Shown here in pieces: positions 47,202-58,607 of a stretch of 64,000 bases of DNA. The number at the start of each line of letters is the position of its first letter. Position 1 is the first letter of the stretch. Source of the DNA: Trileptium ribeirensis (taxonomy: Eukaryota; Nematoda; Enoplea; Enoplida; Thoracostomopsidae); NCBI GenBank assembly GCA_030248225.1, contig JASANE010005252.1:1-64000 (forward strand), read 5' to 3'. The translations under genes and the position numbers were made by a program. Under the pieces are notes generated by a model. It saw only the letters and a list, made by a program, of their open reading frames with translations. It made no database searches and was not told where the DNA came from.

Positions 47202-48816
47202 GGGTCATTTCACGAAACCATGTACTTTTGAAACACCACTTTTTGAAGCCAAAATGAAACGTTTTCCAATGTACAGTGTCTAGACCCCTTCCGATGTAAA
47301 AAACCCTGAATTTTTCGAATATCGATGTTTCTATGCAAAACGAGCTACCTGAAACCTGCTACAGGGGTGGGAAAGGGCCCCCCTGGGGGTCAAATTTTAA
47401 TCCGAAATAAGTCACTATTCTGTAGGTTGACGGAGTGACACGCGAACCATGGTCTGTTTTTATGCAAGTCCATCCAAAATGGTCCTAGTCAAGCCATTTG
47501 GAGCACTTGCGACCTAAAATTGATGCTGCTAGGGCATTATTGGGGTTAAAATCGACCAATTTAGAACAAGCCTGTCGCAGAAGTTTTTCTAGCGCAACGG
47601 AGACAGCACCTACAGATACCATTTTATGCTCACAAACCAACCATGAGCGGGGGACGTCTGAGAAAAAATTTCAGGCAGATCCTTAGGCCTTGTAAAAAAT
47701 GGCACCCCGATATGTTGAGTCGGGGGGGCTACACCTCAGGTCGGGGGGGCTACACCTCAGGTCGGGGGGGCTACAGCTTCCTACAACATGCAACGCGCCA
47801 AACTTTAGCTACTTCTATACATTCTAGATGTAAGCTGGTGTAAAACAAATACAATTGATCTATGACCAGTTTACATTTAAGTGATGATACCAAGGACAAT
47901 GCGTGTAATAGATGTGCGGGCAGGCAGAACGGTTTCCTAGCTGCCCAGTTAACAGCACGACCCCATATCATAGTGCAATGATGATGAACTTATATACTAA
48001 TATGATTCTTGCGACCTTCGATTACTTTTATTATACATGCGGTCGGGGGGGGGGCTACAGGTCGGGGGGCTACACGCCAGGTCGGGGGGGCTACATTTTC
48101 ATTAAAAATTTTTAATAGATGGGTCGATTCTAGTGGAGCTTTACTATGTTTATATCCGGCCTATTGTAAGACTGTATGCTAAATTTGGCTTTTTTAAATT
48201 TAAGTTTGGTCAGGTCGGGGGGCTACATTTTGCATACCCCATTTTTGGCATTTTATGACCTTCGACCTCATAATGAAATAACACATGGACAGACGCTGAT
48301 ATTGTTTTTTTCAATAACACCTGTACTGATTGCGATTACCGTTATATAGCATTTTTGGCGCTAGTGCACTTTTACGTTATTTGCCAGCGTCTGAAAGCTG
48401 CCAGATTTGACCTTGGTCGGGGGGGCTACATGTCACGAAAAAAATTTTCGGAAGCTTGACGTCAGCTTCAGTGTCGATGCTTACTCCCAAGTTTTTCCGG
48501 AAAAATTAGCAAATACCAATGGATCACAGTGAAATGAAAAACACATATATGTATCGCGTGCTAGCGATACGGCGAACGTTTATATTAGGACATGCGTTTT
48601 TGGCTTCATTTGACCAACCCGGGTTGAGGGCCTCTGGCTCCTGCTATGTTTGGGGTACAGAGGTCCATTATACCTCGTTATGATCGTCGGATATGCTATT
48701 ACTACATCTCACAGCGACATTAAATTTCCTTACAAAAGACTGGTGGTATGGGCCAAAAAGTGCCGATGTAGCCCCCCCCCCCCCGACTAAAATGACATGG
48801 TTTCGTGAAATGACCC
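47202..48816. mobile_element. G-run DNA transposon, copy A (internally deleted)
   Basis: The terminal inverted repeat begins GGGTCATTTCACGAAACCAT, and the complement closes the element at 48816. ACTT flanks both ends (47198-47201 and 48817-48820), a 4-bp target duplication. Near the left end three GTCGGGGGGGCTACA boxes are spaced 21 bp apart (47719, 47740 and 47761). Further boxes occur near 48043, 48060, 48080, 48214 and 48416, and one is inverted near 48770. It lines up with copy B along both outer parts but lacks the coding remnant in the middle of copy B. 1615 bp. The superfamily was not identified. Confidence 0.85.
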
Positions 48817-49317
48817 ACTTACAATCTTCGTAATTTCGAGAAATATAACCCAACATTAGAACTATCCAGGTATAACAAAGTGTGATACTCGACTTAATTT
48901 GACTCATCAAATAATTGGAACAAGAATGTATTCAGCAAAGCAACATAGCCGGAAGCTGATCCCGGCATTCGTCTATCAAGCCACCATATCATAAATCTAT
49001 GGCTTCAATTAACGAAAGGTTAGGTCTAACAGGTTCCGTAGCTGACATGCCTCGAGCAGGGAGACCACCGGCGGCATCTGGTGATGTTGTGATAACTGAT
49101 ATTTCGTATCATTTTGACAATATTCGGACGAAGTCAATTCGCCATAATTGTGCTATTGAAGCCGGCCTCAGCAAATCAACTGTTTTTCGAATTGTTAAAA
49201 ATGAGTCTTAAACATTTTACACCGACGTTAATTTAGGTTTTAAATGAAGGCGATTATGATCACTGGGTTAAATTTTGTGAAAACAATGGTTACAGCGTCT
49301 CGACGATGATCCGGACA

Positions 49318-49598
49318 TATAGTTATAATCAGAACTAAGTGCACATAAAATCGCACGCAACCGATCGATCTAGTGTAAACGAAATTCATTAAATAAAACG
49401 CAAACTAACATTTTTTAAAAATAATTTCAACACAATCGAAATTTGTTAAATTTAACGCGAAAAACATTTTTATTGAATATATTTACTTTAACGTAATCGA
49501 AATTAGTTAAATTAATCGATTTTCGTTTAACGAAAACGATCGAAATCCAACGAAGCTTCGTTCGATTTTTTAGCAAAATTAATTCTGAGAGAAAAATA
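49318..49598. mobile_element. TCGA-rich MITE, variant copy nested in the mariner pseudogene
   Basis: The ends TATAGTTATAATCAGAACTA and AATTAATTCTGAGAG resemble those of the copy at 52075-52406. The interior has ATCGATTTTCGTTTAACG and CGATCGAAATCC blocks. It interrupts the transposase frame between LDDDPDI and VIWSDES. Confidence 0.75.
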
Positions 49599-49793
49599 GT
49601 AGTTGACGAAGTCATTTGGTCTGACGAAAGCAATTTTAGACTAAACGGTCACGTTTACCAGCATAATTATGTTTGTTGGCATGAAGAAAACCCTCATTAC
49701 ACTATCGAATACCATATGAATGCCTCTGGTCTGACAGTATAGGTCGTCATGTGGTCTGGTGGATTTTTTGGCCGTTCTTTCCGATGTACTGTG

Positions 49794-50206
49794 CTAGCTC
49801 TCCAAAGTGGGGCTACGGGGTGGGAGCCCCCTGGCAAACAGGCGTCCCCGTTTGGGGTCCCTAGCAAAATTTTGGTTTCCCCCGGCTAAATTTTTGGCTT
49901 CCCCCGGTAAAAACACCACACAGACGTTATAAAAACTGACAATTTTTTACAAAAAACCCTTTCTGAAGTTAAAAATTTGACTAAATTCAGCAAAACACTG
50001 GATGAAAACTTGCGTTAAACCTGAATAAAGAGATTTTTGCAACATTTTTGGGGCTATGTATTAATAATTTTCCTTTTTCGCAGTCAAGCCAGTCCCTGCC
50101 CACCTCCAGTTCAAGACCCCTGGCAAAATTCGGCTCCCACAAGATCCGAACCAGTAGGACCCGGTTCATGCCCCTTGGCAAAATTTTCAGCGAATGGAGA
50201 AGCCAG
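49794..50206. mobile_element. MITE, 5-bp target-duplication family, copy 5, nested
   Basis: The ends CTAGCTCTCCAAAGTGGGG and CAGCGAATGGAGAAGCCAG are flanked on both sides by CTGTG (49789-49793 and 50207-50211), a perfect 5-bp duplication. The interior has CCCCTGGCAAA, CCCCGTTTGGGG and TTCATGCCCCTTGGC blocks. It lies inside the mariner pseudogene, whose frame resumes after it. 413 bp. Confidence 0.9.
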
Positions 50207-50439
50207 CTGTGAATACAGACAACTATCCCATGATGCTGCGGAATATATTGTATCCTGATGTTCAACAGTTAATACAAATACAAAAGTGGATATTATTTAA
50301 CAATCTAGCACACTAAAACCCCCACGGTAATTGGGAATAGTTTCTAGTGCCTCCAGAGAAAAACAAGTATGAACGGCATCTGCGAGTGCACAACCTCGTG
50401 CAACAAAGAAATGATGTACATTATCTTTACATCAAAGTG

Positions 50440-50625
50440 TCGATGGGGAGGGGAAAAGGAAGTAGGAGAGTCCCCACGTAAGGATCGAACCTCTCCGCCG
50501 TCCGACGCCGTGCGATGAAAAATTTATCAAAAATGAAGGAGGTCCTCGGGAGTGAGGAGAGAGGGGTGCGGGTCCACCGCCCAACGACCGCCCTCACCCG
50601 CCACTACAACCTACTTAAGCCAATA
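50440..50625. other. GC-rich island of unknown nature
   Basis: About 180 bp of GC-rich DNA (GGAGAGTCCCCACG, CGCCGTCCGACGCCG, GGGTGCGGGTCCACCGCCC) abuts two AAGCCAATAA words (about 50614 and 50642). The minus strand holds GGTTCGATCC, which resembles a tRNA B box, but no matching A box or cloverleaf was found. It may be a SINE or retroelement end. Confidence 0.35.
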
Positions 50626-51691
50626 ATTGACTTTGCTATGTAAGCCAATAAACTACTGTGCTATGTATTTATAACGTTGGCTTCCATACAGAATTCAACG
50701 CGTGGAAAAGAATAAAAATCGACTAAACCGTGTGGAATTTGAAATGCGACGGTGATTTTCGTTACAATCTGCTTCTTTTCTACAGTTGCACAGTTTGCAA
50801 AATAACGGTATGCAGCAACATTTTGACATCAGTTTTGCTAAATTTACACATTATTGCTTATTAGTTTATTATCACTGTTCATAAAAATATTACAAATGTT
50901 ATACTAGTTGTTTGATTAATCTTGTCCGAACATGAAGAAGATGAAACTAGATACAGTACTAGCCAGTTAATGAGTGCTGTTCGTTCAATAAATTCAAAAT
51001 TTTGTTCGAAACCTTTTCCAAATGTTGGCTCGCTTTTTTAAACATTGTTAGAAATGTGTTCGAGAATAAATAAATTTTGTTCGATGTTCCTTTAGTTGAA
51101 AGATGATAGTCATTTCTGGCGAGTACGGTAAAAGTTAGTTGCTAAAAATGGCACGGGATAACTGGCTAAAAGTGAAGTGTTACCAGATTGATCACCAAAT
51201 GGTAACGTGCGAGGTAAAGAAAACGTAAAGCCAACGAGATTCAAACATGAAAAAACTTATAAACAACGTTAATGTGGAAAATTATCCCAAGTAGCAATAA
51301 AGTATTTTGATTGCGTTTAGCCAGGCAATTTATTGATAAAGATCAATAATAGCAAAAGTTCTATGTCGTAGGTTTAAACTTTAAGTCTTGTGTCCACAAA
51401 CGGTAATTTTTGCTGGTAACACAACTTCTAATAACACTGTATGTCTGGCACTCGCAGATATTGCAAAACAAAATTAATGTCATCATGCTCCTAAACCAGG
51501 AATGACTGAAGTCATATGGATAATATACAAAGAAAAATTTGTGAAACTAGAATGCCATTGAGGCGAGAGCGTATGATAATCCAAAAATTTTGGCAGAAAG
51601 TTTAATACGTATGGTCGAAAATCATTTTTCACACCCATAAAACAGAATAACTGTTTTTCAGATGTAAAACCTGAGAAAGAAATAGGTTTAC

Positions 51692-51827
51692 TTTAGCGGC
51701 AAATCAATGGCGATGTTTAGTAACGTTGCCAACAGTTCCTCAGCGCAGCCCGGATTATGACTGTTAAGCGCTGGATATGTAGCAGCTGCGCCGCTATGAT
51801 TATTATCACACCTCCTGTCGACATCTC
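51692..51827 (-). CDS. DYM: Dymeclin exon C
   Basis: Two bases complete a Gly codon split with exon B. Then comes DVDRRCDNNHSGAAATYP, a poorly conserved acidic linker, and CAEELLATLLNIAIDLPL. The last part matches dymeclin DLLEELLCCLMQLITDIPLL. Acceptor TTTCTTACAG (phase 1), donor CTAAA|GTAAAC (phase 2). Confidence 0.9.
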
Positions 51828-52074
51828 CTGTAAGAAACACTGAAAATCTAAAATCGTCCGCTCTTGAGCACATAATCTTCAAGCAATCTATCTAAACATT
51901 TCCAAATGTTACTTGCAAAACGTAAGCCATATTAAAATCGAGTATATATTCCAAACTACAGTAAATTGAGTTAGTTTCTGACAAATGGTATATGTGTATC
52001 CAATTATAATTAACTACGATGCTTCACAGCAGAGCACATAGCCAAATTATAGTTTAGTCAAATGCGTGCGTTTG

Positions 52075-52406
52075 TACAGTCACAATCATAATTAAGTGCT
52101 CAAAAATCGATCGAAGTTTCGTTCGATTTCGATCGTTTGCGTTTTAATAAAAATCGATCGTTTAAACGAAAGTCGATTAATTTACCGAATTTCGATTGGC
52201 TCAAGATAAAAAATAATTTAATAAAAATACTAGTTCGCGTTTAATTTAATGAATTTCGATTGTGTTGAAATAAAAAATATTTTAATAAAAAATGTTTTGA
52301 GTTTAATTTAACGTATTTCGTTTAAGCCGAGATCGGTTGATTGCGTTTTCATTCGATTTCATCTACGTTCGATTTTATTACTCACTTAATTCTGATTGTA
52401 ACTTTA
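52075..52406. mobile_element. TCGA-rich MITE, variant copy
   Basis: The ends TACAGTCACAATCATAATTA and ACTTAATTCTGATTGTAAC are inverted, starting at a TA. The interior carries ATCGATCGAAGTTTCG, CGATTTCGATCG and TTAATTTAACGTATTTCG blocks. 332 bp. It shares its ends with the copy nested in the mariner pseudogene, so the two form a subfamily. Confidence 0.75.
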
Positions 52407-53154
52407 AGTCTATATTGCCACTTAGTCACTAAACAGCCCTCGCTATTTGACAGTATTGTAACAGTATATATATATTGGCGTTTTTCTATATATATTGGTT
52501 TTCTCTGGCTAGCACCGCTGGCAAACTTTTGGACATCCTCTTGTTAAGTGGCGCCTGGCAAATTCCTTTGCTTCCTCTGGTTAAACACTTCGTTGGAAGA
52601 AATATATTGACAAAATTTTTACTAAAATCTTAACGCGAACTTAGAAATTTCTTAATCTAAAACTTTGCACAAAAATTGCTTTAAAATTGAGACGTTGTGA
52701 CTAGTAAACGTATTAAATTACAAAAAGAGAATGGAGCAATAGGCAAAGTATTTTATGTCTTATTATGAATATATACATGTATTTCAACTAAATATTTAAT
52801 CAATTTATAATAAGTATCACGTTTTTAGCCAACTGATGTCTAATCCACTATATGGAAAGCATATACACATGGTAAACTATCATATATCTAATTAGCATCC
52901 AAGATAAATTTTTCATCTTTAAAACTCATATATTCATGATTAGCGACATTAAAAACTCTCGAGAGCAAAAAATCAGCAATTTTCAGAGCATGGTCAGCAA
53001 TTTAGAGTCTCAGAAATGTCATATTCGTGATTAGCGACATAGAAACCTCCCGTGTTAATTTTTTCATTTCTGAGCACTTTGAAATTTTTAAAAAAACTAG
53101 ATAATTAAAATTGCTAATTAACTAACAAATTAACATGATTTAACAACTCGAATA

Positions 53155-53290
53155 GTAACAGTTGCATCCGGGTCCGAGTATTTCTGACGAAAAAACTCCT
53201 GGTTCGAATATTGGTTTTCAAAAATTTCGGGTTCGGGTTTTCGTTTTCAAAAATTCCATGTCAGGGTACTGCCAAAAATATCTGGACTGC
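53155..53290. repeat. GGGTCCGAGTA-type repeat, related to 55.15-55.26 kb
   Basis: CCGGGTCCGAGTATTTCTG, CCTGGTTCGAATATTGGTTT and CGGGTTCGGGTTTTCG are echoed at 55150-55255 by CCGGTTCCGGCTCCAGGTAT, CAGGGTCCGAGTACGG and CCCGGCTCCGGGTATT. These may be remnants of hAT-type MITEs. Termini were not resolved. Confidence 0.4.
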
Positions 53291-53989
53291 TTGTCTGCGA
53301 TGCCGCTTTAATGGCGGATTTTAATTCAAAACACCCTGCTTCGAACTCGCTCGATTTAATATCCAGTGGCATTATGTTTCCTTATAGTCATGCTCGATTA
53401 CTGTAATTACTTCTAATAATAAGAACCATCTGATTACTGATTATAATGTGAAATTAAATGGTGTTCACATATGCGATAGTTATGTTGGTAAATGTAATAG
53501 TCACCGAAAATAGCCGCTGCTAGCTCTAACGATCCTCCATTCTAGCTTAGAATCTGGTTAAAGAAAATTAATCTTCAAAATTTTATGCTCGCACGTTCCT
53601 CAAACGATGCTATCTCGCACTAAAGACGCAGGGAGTGTACAACTGTAGCCGTGAATTTTAAGATGTGCCACATACGAAGTTAGTTGCACTATACTTACAC
53701 GTAAAAGGTGACGCAGCTTTACCATGTTGACGAGAAATCTTTCCCAACTATTATTATTACAAAGGATTCAAGTTAATTGGCTTTCACTTGATGCTAAATT
53801 ACTATAAAATAGAGCAACCACTATAAAACTCGAGGAGGAGGGGGAAATTCGTACCACAAGTACTCTATCGAGATTGAAGAGCGTAGTGAAACATCGGTAT
53901 ACCTACGCGTTTTGCGTGCACAGCCAATTAGCTGTCGATAGCATGCGTCGATATGCTATATGTGGATATCACACAATACCTCACAAGTC

Positions 53990-54950
53990 TAACACCGGCA
54001 ATGAGTTTCCTATGCCCGAAAGCCACCAAGTGCAAGCCATCAGCCTCCCAGGACGTCAGAACAAATTTTCGAATTTTTGGACGAGGAACCACGACGAGCC
54101 ATACCTCAAACCCCATAAACGGAGCCTTAATCGAAAAACCAAAAAGAGGCATCGGCATTTATCATTTTACTATGAAATAAAACCAACCAGAGAAAAATTT
54201 CGAAAGTTAAGACAAAAAAACTTTTTCAGCCGCCCAGGACGTCAGAACAAGTTTTCGAATTTTTGGTCGAGGAACCAAGAAACTCCCATACCTCAAACCC
54301 CATAACCGGAGCCTTAATCGAAAAACAAAAAGAGGCATCGGCATTTATCATTTTACTACATATGAAATAAAGCCAGAGAGAAACAACTCGAAAGTTAAGA
54401 CAAAAATAACCTTGCTTCCGTAAAGGGTTTTAAAATTGGGTAAAAACCCTCATTTTCACTCCTGACCCCAACCTCGTGGGTGCCATACCCATAGAACCAA
54501 GGGTCGCAGTGCAAAACCAACAGATGAGTTTTCAACGCCAGAAAACACCCAAGTAAAACTTTCGGGACGAGGTACCACGAGGGTGGCATACCTCAAGCAT
54601 CACCATAACTCCAGAACCGGAGTCTTTCATCGAAAAAGAAAAAGAGGCATCGGCTTTGTCTTTTGAAGATGAAATAAAACCATCCTGAGAAAAAATTCGA
54701 AAGTTAAGATAAAAATAACCTTGCTTCCATGAAAGGTGCTAAAATGGGGTAACAACCCCTCAGTTTGGCCTCTGACCTGGAACCAGACCTCAAATCAAAA
54801 AAAAACGCTCTGGGTTTTAAACTGTAAATCGAATATGCCGGTTCGAATGAGGTCAAGATCGTGGAAATAGGTTAAGTCGTTCCCGAGTTATGGCCGATCA
54901 TACACACAAACGGAATCTAAAAGATTTCACCCCTGGAATACACAATCTGC
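53990..54950. repeat. Tandem array, about 186- and 306-bp units
   Basis: CCAGGACGTCAGAACAA followed by TTTTCGAATTTTTGG starts at 54048 and again 186 bp later at 54234. Both copies continue with ACGAGGAACC or TCGAGGAACC, ATACCTCAAACCCCATAA, GGAGCCTTAATCGAAAAAC and AAAGAGGCATCGGCATTTAT. A third, longer unit runs from about 54560 to 54720 with the same word order. The GTTAAGAYAAAAATAACCTT and GGGTAAAAACCC blocks are shared by units 2 and 3. Confidence 0.8.
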
Positions 54951-56275
54951 ACTACGTTACACTACGCTCTGATTAATTTTATGGGTGCTGTTCGAGCTTA
55001 TCTTAAAGCCAATCCTAGCTACCGTATCAGAAAAGTAGAACAAGTGTAAGATGTTGAATTAGTAGATCATGTAAGTAGTTATATTGTTATATATAACATG
55101 TATATGTATAGAACTATAATATATGTATGTATATTTATCACTTATCTGTGTAGTCCGGTTCCGGCTCCAGGTATTCGTTTGCAAAAATTCAGGGTCCGAG
55201 TACGGTTATTTTATTTTGTAAGGTCCCGGCTCCGGGTATTAATTTTGAAAAGTTACAACTCTAAATAGCAATAAACACCAGATGCATAATCAGCACGGCG
55301 AGAGCAGTATATGCACCAAAATAATAGTTTTACACTAATTATTAATTGAGAAATATGCAATTCTGTATGAAAATGTTAAAAATAGGCTAACACGATAAAC
55401 TAAATAATTACTAATTAACTAAAACAAATTAGTTATTGAAGAGTTCGATGGTCGGACGGACAGATGCTGCCGATTTTACCCCTTCTGACGAAAACAAAAC
55501 CACTTCTCATCGCTCAATTACATTTTTGATACAATTTTGAGCTATTTCACCATTTTGCACTGAAAAGCCCTTAATTTCGACAATAGTTTCAGGTTTCGAA
55601 GCTCTCTGTTGAAACACAAAGTACCCCCAATTGACGACTCTGGACAACATTTTCATCGAGTAGCGAAGCCAGTCTAGTTATAGAAATTTTACAATTCATA
55701 GTTTTCCGAAAAATCACTGTAATTAGTTCGTCTCAATGTAACTTAGAGTACTTGCCAGAAATGAGCGCTGTTCATTCCATGTTACCTCGAATTTCGTTCT
55801 TTAGGTTCTAAATTTTGTTCGAAATTTCGGAGAGTTTTTTAATTTTTGTTCGAGAGCTATTCGAAAAGTATAATAATTTATACAAATAATTTTGTTAGAT
55901 GTTCTTTCGTTCGAAATGAGACACTTATTTCTGACGGGTACGGTTAGGTCGCGAATTACAATCAGTTATGATGAACCTTATGTACAACTGTGATCTATGT
56001 ATATAACGTAAAGACGACAATAGCACTGACCGCAGTTACTGTTCCCACCGACAATATTCCCTATTCAGACCACCCTACTCGACATGACGTAAATACAAAT
56101 ATGGCTAAAAACATTTTATGCTCCTTAACAATAATTCTGATGAATTACCTATTTATTACAGTTAAGAAACATTCCCACCGAAAACTCTGAGCTTTGTTTG
56201 ATATGGCTTGAACTTGGAATGTGCTCCAGAAATATATTGATATATTATTATGTACATATCGTTGTTTTTGTTACA

Positions 56276-56480
56276 TACAGTCGCGGCCAGAAATAAGTGC
56301 AATCGAAAACGATCGAAATCGCAATGGATCGAAAATTCGTTTAATCGCAATCGATCGAAATTTCGTTTAATCGAATAAAATCAAAATTTTAAAAATTTGA
56401 AATTTATATACCTGCGCAAAAATCGAAAACGATCGAAATTTCGATCGATTATTTTGCGCTTATTTCTGGCTGTGACTGTA
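56276..56480. mobile_element. TCGA-rich palindromic MITE, best-preserved copy
   Basis: TACAGTCGCGGCCAGAAATA at the left end is mirrored by TATTTCTGGCTGTGACTGTA at the right. The element starts and ends in TA, consistent with Tc1/mariner-type mobilisation. The arms are built of AATCGATCGAAATTTCGTTT-like blocks, and the right one contains the self-complementary ATCGAAATTTCGAT. 205 bp. Confidence 0.9.
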
Positions 56481-56858
56481 TATAATATAGACTACTGAAT
56501 ACGTACGTCAATGCGCACTTCGATTTACTAAAGATAATATCGTGAACAGTCAAAATAAAAAGAGTAACATTAAGTTTTTATAACCGTTTTGTTAGGACGA
56601 TTATTGTTAATGTCACCTCAAAGCACATGGGGGTGCTGGGGGCTTACGAAGGGTAAGCCAAAATTTACCATGGAGACATGGAGCAACCGCATTAAATTTT
56701 CCCAACCGTTTCTGTCAGGATACAACATTACCTCAAGATGTTACCTAAAAATACACGGGAGTGCTTTGGGACCGACCAATATAAGTAAGCCAAAATTTGA
56801 GAAAAGGAACATTGATGAGCGCGAATAAATAGCTTCATATACGAGAAATACATACTAC

Positions 56859-56989
56859 CTTCATCAGCAAGGCCACAATATCCATCAAATAGCGCCATGA
56901 AACCCTGTTCGTCGAGTTGGCTGGAGAAAAATTGACAACATTCTCGAAGGATGCGAAGAGCGTTGGCGAATTGCCACAGGAACAGCTTG
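56859..56989 (-). CDS. DYM: Dymeclin exon B
   Basis: After one base completing an Asp codon: KLFLWQFANALRILRECCQF, then FSSQLDEQGFMALF. This matches dymeclin HIFIWQTHNALFIICCLLKV and MSEEELQLHF. Acceptor TGTTTTAG (phase 2), donor GAAG|GTAGTA (phase 1). Confidence 0.95.
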
Positions 56990-58273
56990 CTAAAACACTA
57001 TAAAGCATACACTACATAAGTATCACTAGGTTTCTACATGACTACATAAGTCTCATTTCAACTATTAATCTCAAAATTCGAAAAATCTAGTTTCTGTCAA
57101 TTTACCACATGTTTCCTGCTCTTAGGACAGTTAAATAATACACGAAACGTCTTATGGAAATACTTCAATAAACTGCTGAACCATTTGTACTGGTCGAAAA
57201 ACAGCATGCTCAAAAGTAACATAAAGCTAATCAACGCAGAAATAACTGGACAACCCTGAACAATGGTAATTAGGATTTTTTGATTTTTTATACATAGCCA
57301 ATTGGTTAAAACCACCAAAATTTTTTAGCCAATTCAAAACCCTTTTAGCCAAATTCCCACAACTCGCGTGAGGCATATCAGGGCAATTTGCACTGGAAAA
57401 TTTTGAGAACGGTTGTAGTGCTATGGTTTCATGTGCCAGAAACAGGTATACACACTATATAAATGTATAATCAGTGGTTCATTTTCATTTTTTCATGTTC
57501 ATTAAACAGGAACTCAGTATACTTAGTATTACGCTAGCATCCGAGTGAGACAATTTCATGTTTTATTTGCATCATGGAAATCTTAGAAAAGTAGTTGGTG
57601 GATGTTAACAACTTTGCTTATCAAGTTTTTTTAAGTTTTGATAAAAGGCCACTCGTAGCGCAAAAAAATTTTAGCCAGTTTGGATAAAAGGGCGTAAATA
57701 TTTTTAGCCAACACACAAATTTTTTAACCATGGCTAAAAAATAAACATCGATGTTAATAATGGCAAAATTTATATTATCGTACAAAACTACCTCTTCATA
57801 ATTAGGGATGTGAAGCCCTGGCAATTATTGGCATCTCTTAGAAAAATTTGGCGCTCTTACCGTCTATTTTTTTGTTAATTGGTAAAGCGCACAAGATCGT
57901 ACATTCTCACAGAGGGCCAGGAGGAGATTATCCTCCTGAGATTCGTACCCCTTCGGGGCCTCGCCCATCACCCCATGGAAGGTAGGCTGATAAACCCCTT
58001 TCAGGCTCCGAACCCCCCAGAAGATTTTGGAGAAAATAAGTTAAAATCGGGCAATCATGAGAAAAAATTGGATAGTGGGAAAAATTCGCAAAAATTAGGG
58101 GAAATGAGTCCCAAAAAATTATCGCCCACCGACCCCCTAAAACCCCCAGCACCCGCTATCCCCTCCTTCCAGGAACTTCGGACCTCGGCCATGCATTCGA
58201 AAAATTGACAATACTGGTTTTCTAAAATTTCATTCCGAAATTTAAAATGTAATGATAATAGAAACGGATCGCG

Positions 58274-58607
58274 CTGGACTCTCCATTCGCTGAACCTAGA
58301 GGCATTTTGTCAAAAGAAAAATGGTTAAAAATCGTGCCAGAAACACTGTCAAAACGCTCTTGATAGAAAGAAAAAGCGATTTTGAAAAAAATATGTGAAA
58401 TTTTTGGCTTCAGGGCGCAGTTTTAGTACAAATTTTCATCCAGTTTTACTACCTCGGGAGTGTTTTAACTAGTAGAAACAAAAAACTGCCAAGACGCGAT
58501 GAACGGGTGGAGGGGAGAGCACAAAACTTTGCGGGGGGGGGAGGGGTACTCGGTTTTTGCCAGGGAGCACTTTAAAATGCAGCGCACCCCCACCCCAATT
58601 TGGCCAG
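58274..58607. mobile_element. MITE, 5-bp target-duplication family, copy 6
   Basis: The ends CTGGACTCTCCATTCGCTGA and CCCCAATTTGGCCAG are family termini. The flanks TCGCG and CCCCG match at only 3 of 5. The interior has CAGAAACACTGTCAAAACGC, as in copies 1 and 2, and a G-rich block near 58540. 334 bp. Confidence 0.75.

Larger units (their letters stand above)
48960..50290 (+). pseudogene. Mariner-type transposase, broken and split by two MITEs
   Basis: Remains of an IS630/Tc1/mariner-type transposase. From the left: LTGSVADMPRAGRPP and GLSKSTVFRIVKNES form the helix-turn-helix part, followed by a stop (49209-49211). Then, in shifted frames, NEGDYDHWVKFCENN and LDDDPDI. After the first inserted MITE come VIWSDESNFRLNGHVY (carrying the first catalytic Asp) and WHEENPHYTIE; a TAG follows at about 49741. 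After the second MITE comes NTDNYPMMLRNILYPDVQ. The order matches the widespread insect-type family with FSDESHFHLNGYVN. The later catalytic residues are not recognisable. Confidence 0.85.
45872..51691 (-). other. DYM intron C/D, stacked mobile elements
   Basis: Phase 2, 5.8 kb. Holds, left to right, a 22-bp tandem repeat, satellite-related DNA, G-run transposon copy A, a mariner pseudogene with two nested MITEs and a GC-rich island. The stretch 50.7-51.69 kb holds nothing recognisable. Confidence 0.7.
51828..56858 (-). other. DYM intron B/C
   Basis: Phase 1, 5.0 kb. Contains two TCGA-rich MITEs (52075-52406 and 56276-56480), GC-rich 'CCGGGTCCGAGTA' repeats near 53.2 and 55.2 kb, and a tandem array at 53.99-54.95 kb. 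The remainder holds nothing recognisable. Confidence 0.65.

Noticed and set aside
47719..47775. CRISPR-like array (regular 21-bp repeats)
   Set aside because: There are only three units, with no unique spacers (the intervening CCTCAG is constant), and they lie inside a eukaryotic transposon.
48668..48910. Similar minus-strand open frames in both G-run transposon copies (also 63693-63944)
   Set aside because: Their likeness follows from conserved terminal DNA; they run out through the inverted terminus into unrelated flanks and contain no domain.
50461..50500. Possible tRNA gene on the minus strand (GGTTCGATCC)
   Set aside because: The T-arm stem does not pair and there is no A box, anticodon arm or acceptor stem at the right distances.
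53874..54305. 143-codon open frame as a real gene
   Set aside because: It lies largely in a tandem array, its repeated peptide comes from the DNA repeat, and no domain is recognisable.
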